Source: an uncultured Kiritimatiellota bacterium (GTDB lineage Bacteria; Verrucomicrobiota; Kiritimatiellia; RFP12; UBA1067). Taken from it: 35,109 bases of DNA. Below are positions 33,467-35,109 of the stretch, piece by piece. A program made the position numbers and the translations under genes. The notes beneath the pieces are model-generated. The model was not told where the DNA came from and did not search any database. It saw only the letters and a program-made list of their open reading frames with translations. Location: positions 1 through 35,109 of the forward strand of contig CAKUCX010000033.1 in the NCBI GenBank assembly GCA_934643865.1, given 5' to 3'. The first letter of the stretch is position 1. Each line of letters begins with the position of its first letter.

Positions 33467-35109
33467 TTAGCGGACAAGGAGGGCGAAGGGGGCGGTGCGC
33501 GCGCGGCCGCCGGCGTCGCAGTCAAGCGGCCCGGCGAACGCGCCGCGCGCGTAGAGGGCCGCCGCGCCGCCCTCCCCGCTCTCGTAGGGCACGGCGACGC
33601 CCTTCACGTGGACGGCGTACACCCCCGGAGGGGCGGCGGCGAGGCGGACGCCCTCGACCGTGTTCGCGCGGTCGCCGCCCGCGACGCCGTTCCCCCACCA
33701 CACCGCGCCACTCGTCTCGTTCGAGACGACGAGGTCGAGGTCGTTCACGAGCGCGGTCTTGGCCATCGGCACCGCCGGCGCATCCAGCCATGCGAGCTGC
33801 ACGTCGAGCGGCGCCTCGTTCGTCGTCGCGAGCCGCACGACATAGTCCGAGCCCGGCGCGAACGGAATCGCGTCTACGCACGCGACGGCGCGGTTCGACG
33901 GATAGAGCGTCTCGCCCACATCGACGCGGCCCCATCCCTGGCGGTTGTTCGGGGCCGCCCCGCCGCAGTCCGCGCCCGCCGCCGCGCTCAGGTCGCGCGC
34001 GCCGCCCGTCAGGACGGCCTTCACAAGCGCCGCCGTCGGCACCGTGTTCGTGAAGCCGCGCCGCGTCGTCAGCCACTCGCGCACGAGCGCCGCCGCGCCC
34101 GCGACGAGCGGCGTCGCCATCGACGTGCCCGTGTTGTAGAAGTAGTGCGCGTCATAGGCCATCCACCCGATGTCGGCGTCCGCCGCGACCTGCGTCGTGC
34201 GCGTCGAGAGGATCATCGTCCCGGGCGCGCAGAGATCCGGCTTGATCCGGCCGTCCGACGTCGGCCCCTGGGCGGAGCCGTTCTGCGGCCCCATCCACAC
34301 GGCCGCCGGGTTGTCCGCATAGGGCGCATAGCGCGACGGCAGGTCCGGCCGCCGCGTCTCCGTCGCGCCGACGGCGAGGACGTTCTTCGCGCTGGCCGGG
34401 GCGAGGATGGTGGACGCGCCCCTGTTCCCGTCATTTCCCGCCGCGAAGACGCAGAGATCCTCGGGATGGCGCCACACATGGCGGTCGATGTCGGCGCAGC
34501 GCGACGAATAGAAGCTCGGGTACTGGTAGCCCCAGCTCGCGGAAGCGACATGGACCGGCGTACACGCGCCGCCAGGACGGAAGACCTCGCTCCACGCGGG
34601 GGCGTTAATCAGGCCCTTCCCGTCCAGGGCCTGCCACACGTAAAGTCGCGCGCCGGGGGCGACGCCCCGAATCCGCCCGCCGGAGAGCGCGCCGTTCCCG
34701 ACAAGCGAGCCCGCCGTGTGCGTGCCGTGCCCATTCGTGTCGGAGGCGATGCACGTCTCGCCGGTGTCGAGCACGACGGTGCGGATGCCGCACACGCGCC
34801 CCCGGAAGTCCGCCATGAGCGTCGCGGGGTCTCCCGTGTCGAGCCCGGCGTCGACCGTGGAGACCACCTGGCCGGCGCCCGTCAGGCCGTGGACGTCCCA
34901 CACGGGCCGCACATTGAGAAGCCCCGGCTCGACGGCGACGTCGTTCAGGAGCGCGGCGGGCGCATAGGGCTCAAGGCCCAGGACGTCGCCGCGCCGCGCA
35001 AGCGCCTCCACGACGGGCGCCGGCACGCGCGCGTGGACGAGGGCGTCGCCGGCCGCCTTGGGCAGCGTCGCGCCGCCCCTGGCCCGCACGAAGGCCGCGA
35101 GGGCCGCGC
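33467..35109 (-). CDS. Secreted subtilisin-like (S8) serine protease, 5' end cut by the window
   Basis: The frame is open to the high-coordinate edge, so the true start and signal peptide lie outside. From an internal GTG at 35089, 540 residues are visible. The first 60 look like the end of an inhibitory propeptide (VRARGGATLPKAAGDALVHA). The catalytic triad is Asp in VVSTVDAGLD (80), His in NGHGTHTAG (121) and Ser in NTGTSMATP (323); the oxyanion Asn is in AAGNDGN (219). The Asp motif is DAG instead of the usual D[ST]G. The last about 140 residues are a beta-rich domain ending ARTAPFALLVR, as in KP-43-type subtilases. An exported protease of unknown substrate. Its 3' end is eight bases from the convergent trmJ-like gene. 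Confidence 0.88.
   Translation of the reverse strand, partial: AALAAFVRARGGATLPKAAGDALVHARVPAPVVEALARRGDVLGLEPYAPAALLNDVAVEPGLLNVRPVWDVHGLTGAGQVVSTVDAGLDTGDPATLMADFRGRVCGIRTVVLDTGETCIASDTNGHGTHTAGSLVGNGALSGGRIRGVAPGARLYVWQALDGKGLINAPAWSEVFRPGGACTPVHVASASWGYQYPSFYSSRCADIDRHVWRHPEDLCVFAAGNDGNRGASTILAPASAKNVLAVGATETRRPDLPSRYAPYADNPAAVWMGPQNGSAQGPTSDGRIKPDLCAPGTMILSTRTTQVAADADIGWMAYDAHYFYNTGTSMATPLVAGAAALVREWLTTRRGFTNTVPTAALVKAVLTGGARDLSAAAGADCGGAAPNNRQGWGRVDVGETLYPSNRAVACVDAIPFAPGSDYVVRLATTNEAPLDVQLAWLDAPAVPMAKTALVNDLDLVVSNETSGAVWWGNGVAGGDRANTVEGVRLAAAPPGVYAVHVKGVAVPYESGEGGAAALYARGAFAGPLDCDAGGRARTAPFALLVR

Noticed and set aside
33467..33520. Shared C-terminal sorting signal between the protease (FALLVR) and the beta-helix protein (FFLILR)
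   Set aside because: The likeness is only a few hydrophobic residues before a final Arg; the protease end fits the last beta-strand of KP-43-type subtilases. Two examples are too few.

Overview
High-GC bacterial window (35,109 bp) that most resembles a member of the PVC superphylum, probably Kiritimatiellota or another Verrucomicrobia/Lentisphaerae-type lineage. This is inferred from four things seen together: a long row of prepilin-like genes, a small partner protein of a type I associate with PVC genomes, very large secreted glycosidases beside an autotransporter-repeat protein, and many intergenic GC-rich repeats. No rRNA or other marker gene fixes the taxonomy. No tRNA, rRNA, CRISPR array, transposase or phage gene was seen.

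Layout. 1-981: 5' end of a small helical protein (minus strand), then almost 800 bp of non-coding DNA with two dispersed repeat families and a bidirectional terminator. 982-2346: secreted carbon-nitrogen hydrolase. 2610-12754 (minus): a compact operon read gspF, then seven genes with class III (prepilin) signal peptides, a giant GspK/PilX-like protein and a small conserved protein. Several start codons overlap the preceding stop (ATGA or TGATG), and a strong sigma70-type promoter lies before gspF. 12875-24008 (minus): a polysaccharide-use/secretion block with an autotransporter-repeat beta-helix protein, an (alpha/alpha)-domain plus GH106 fusion (putative alpha-L-rhamnosidase), and a GH2 glycosidase. 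24077-26621 (minus): a Tat-exported sugar phosphate isomerase/epimerase-like protein directly followed by recN. 26622-27175: a non-coding region built from a mosaic repeat element. 27176-30034 (minus): uvrA. 30075-33458 (plus): a GT-C/TPR membrane protein, a lipoprotein, and a TrmJ-like RNA methyltransferase. 33467-35109 (minus): a secreted subtilisin-like protease cut by the window edge.

How it fits together. The prepilin operon should build a type II secretion or type IV pilus-like pseudopilus. The ATPase and secretin are not in the window, so they must lie elsewhere. The secreted glycosidases, nitrilase-like hydrolase and protease are plausible cargo, but that link is inference. recN and uvrA are ordinary DNA-repair genes.

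The most distinctive signals are regulatory and repetitive. (i) Extended -10 promoters (TGN-TATAAT type) sit so close to ATG codons that three genes appear to make leaderless or almost leaderless mRNAs. Two of these promoters form a divergent palindrome between uvrA and the GT-C gene. (ii) The recN stop codon lies inside the -10 box of the next operon. (iii) A repeat with inverted 22-bp arms occurs as tandem copies upstream of the isomerase gene, and the same arms recur in frame inside the GT-C/TPR gene, where they encode a Pro-rich loop. (iv) Seven consecutive prepilin-like genes plus an oversized GspK-like protein exceed the canonical five minor/major pseudopilins.
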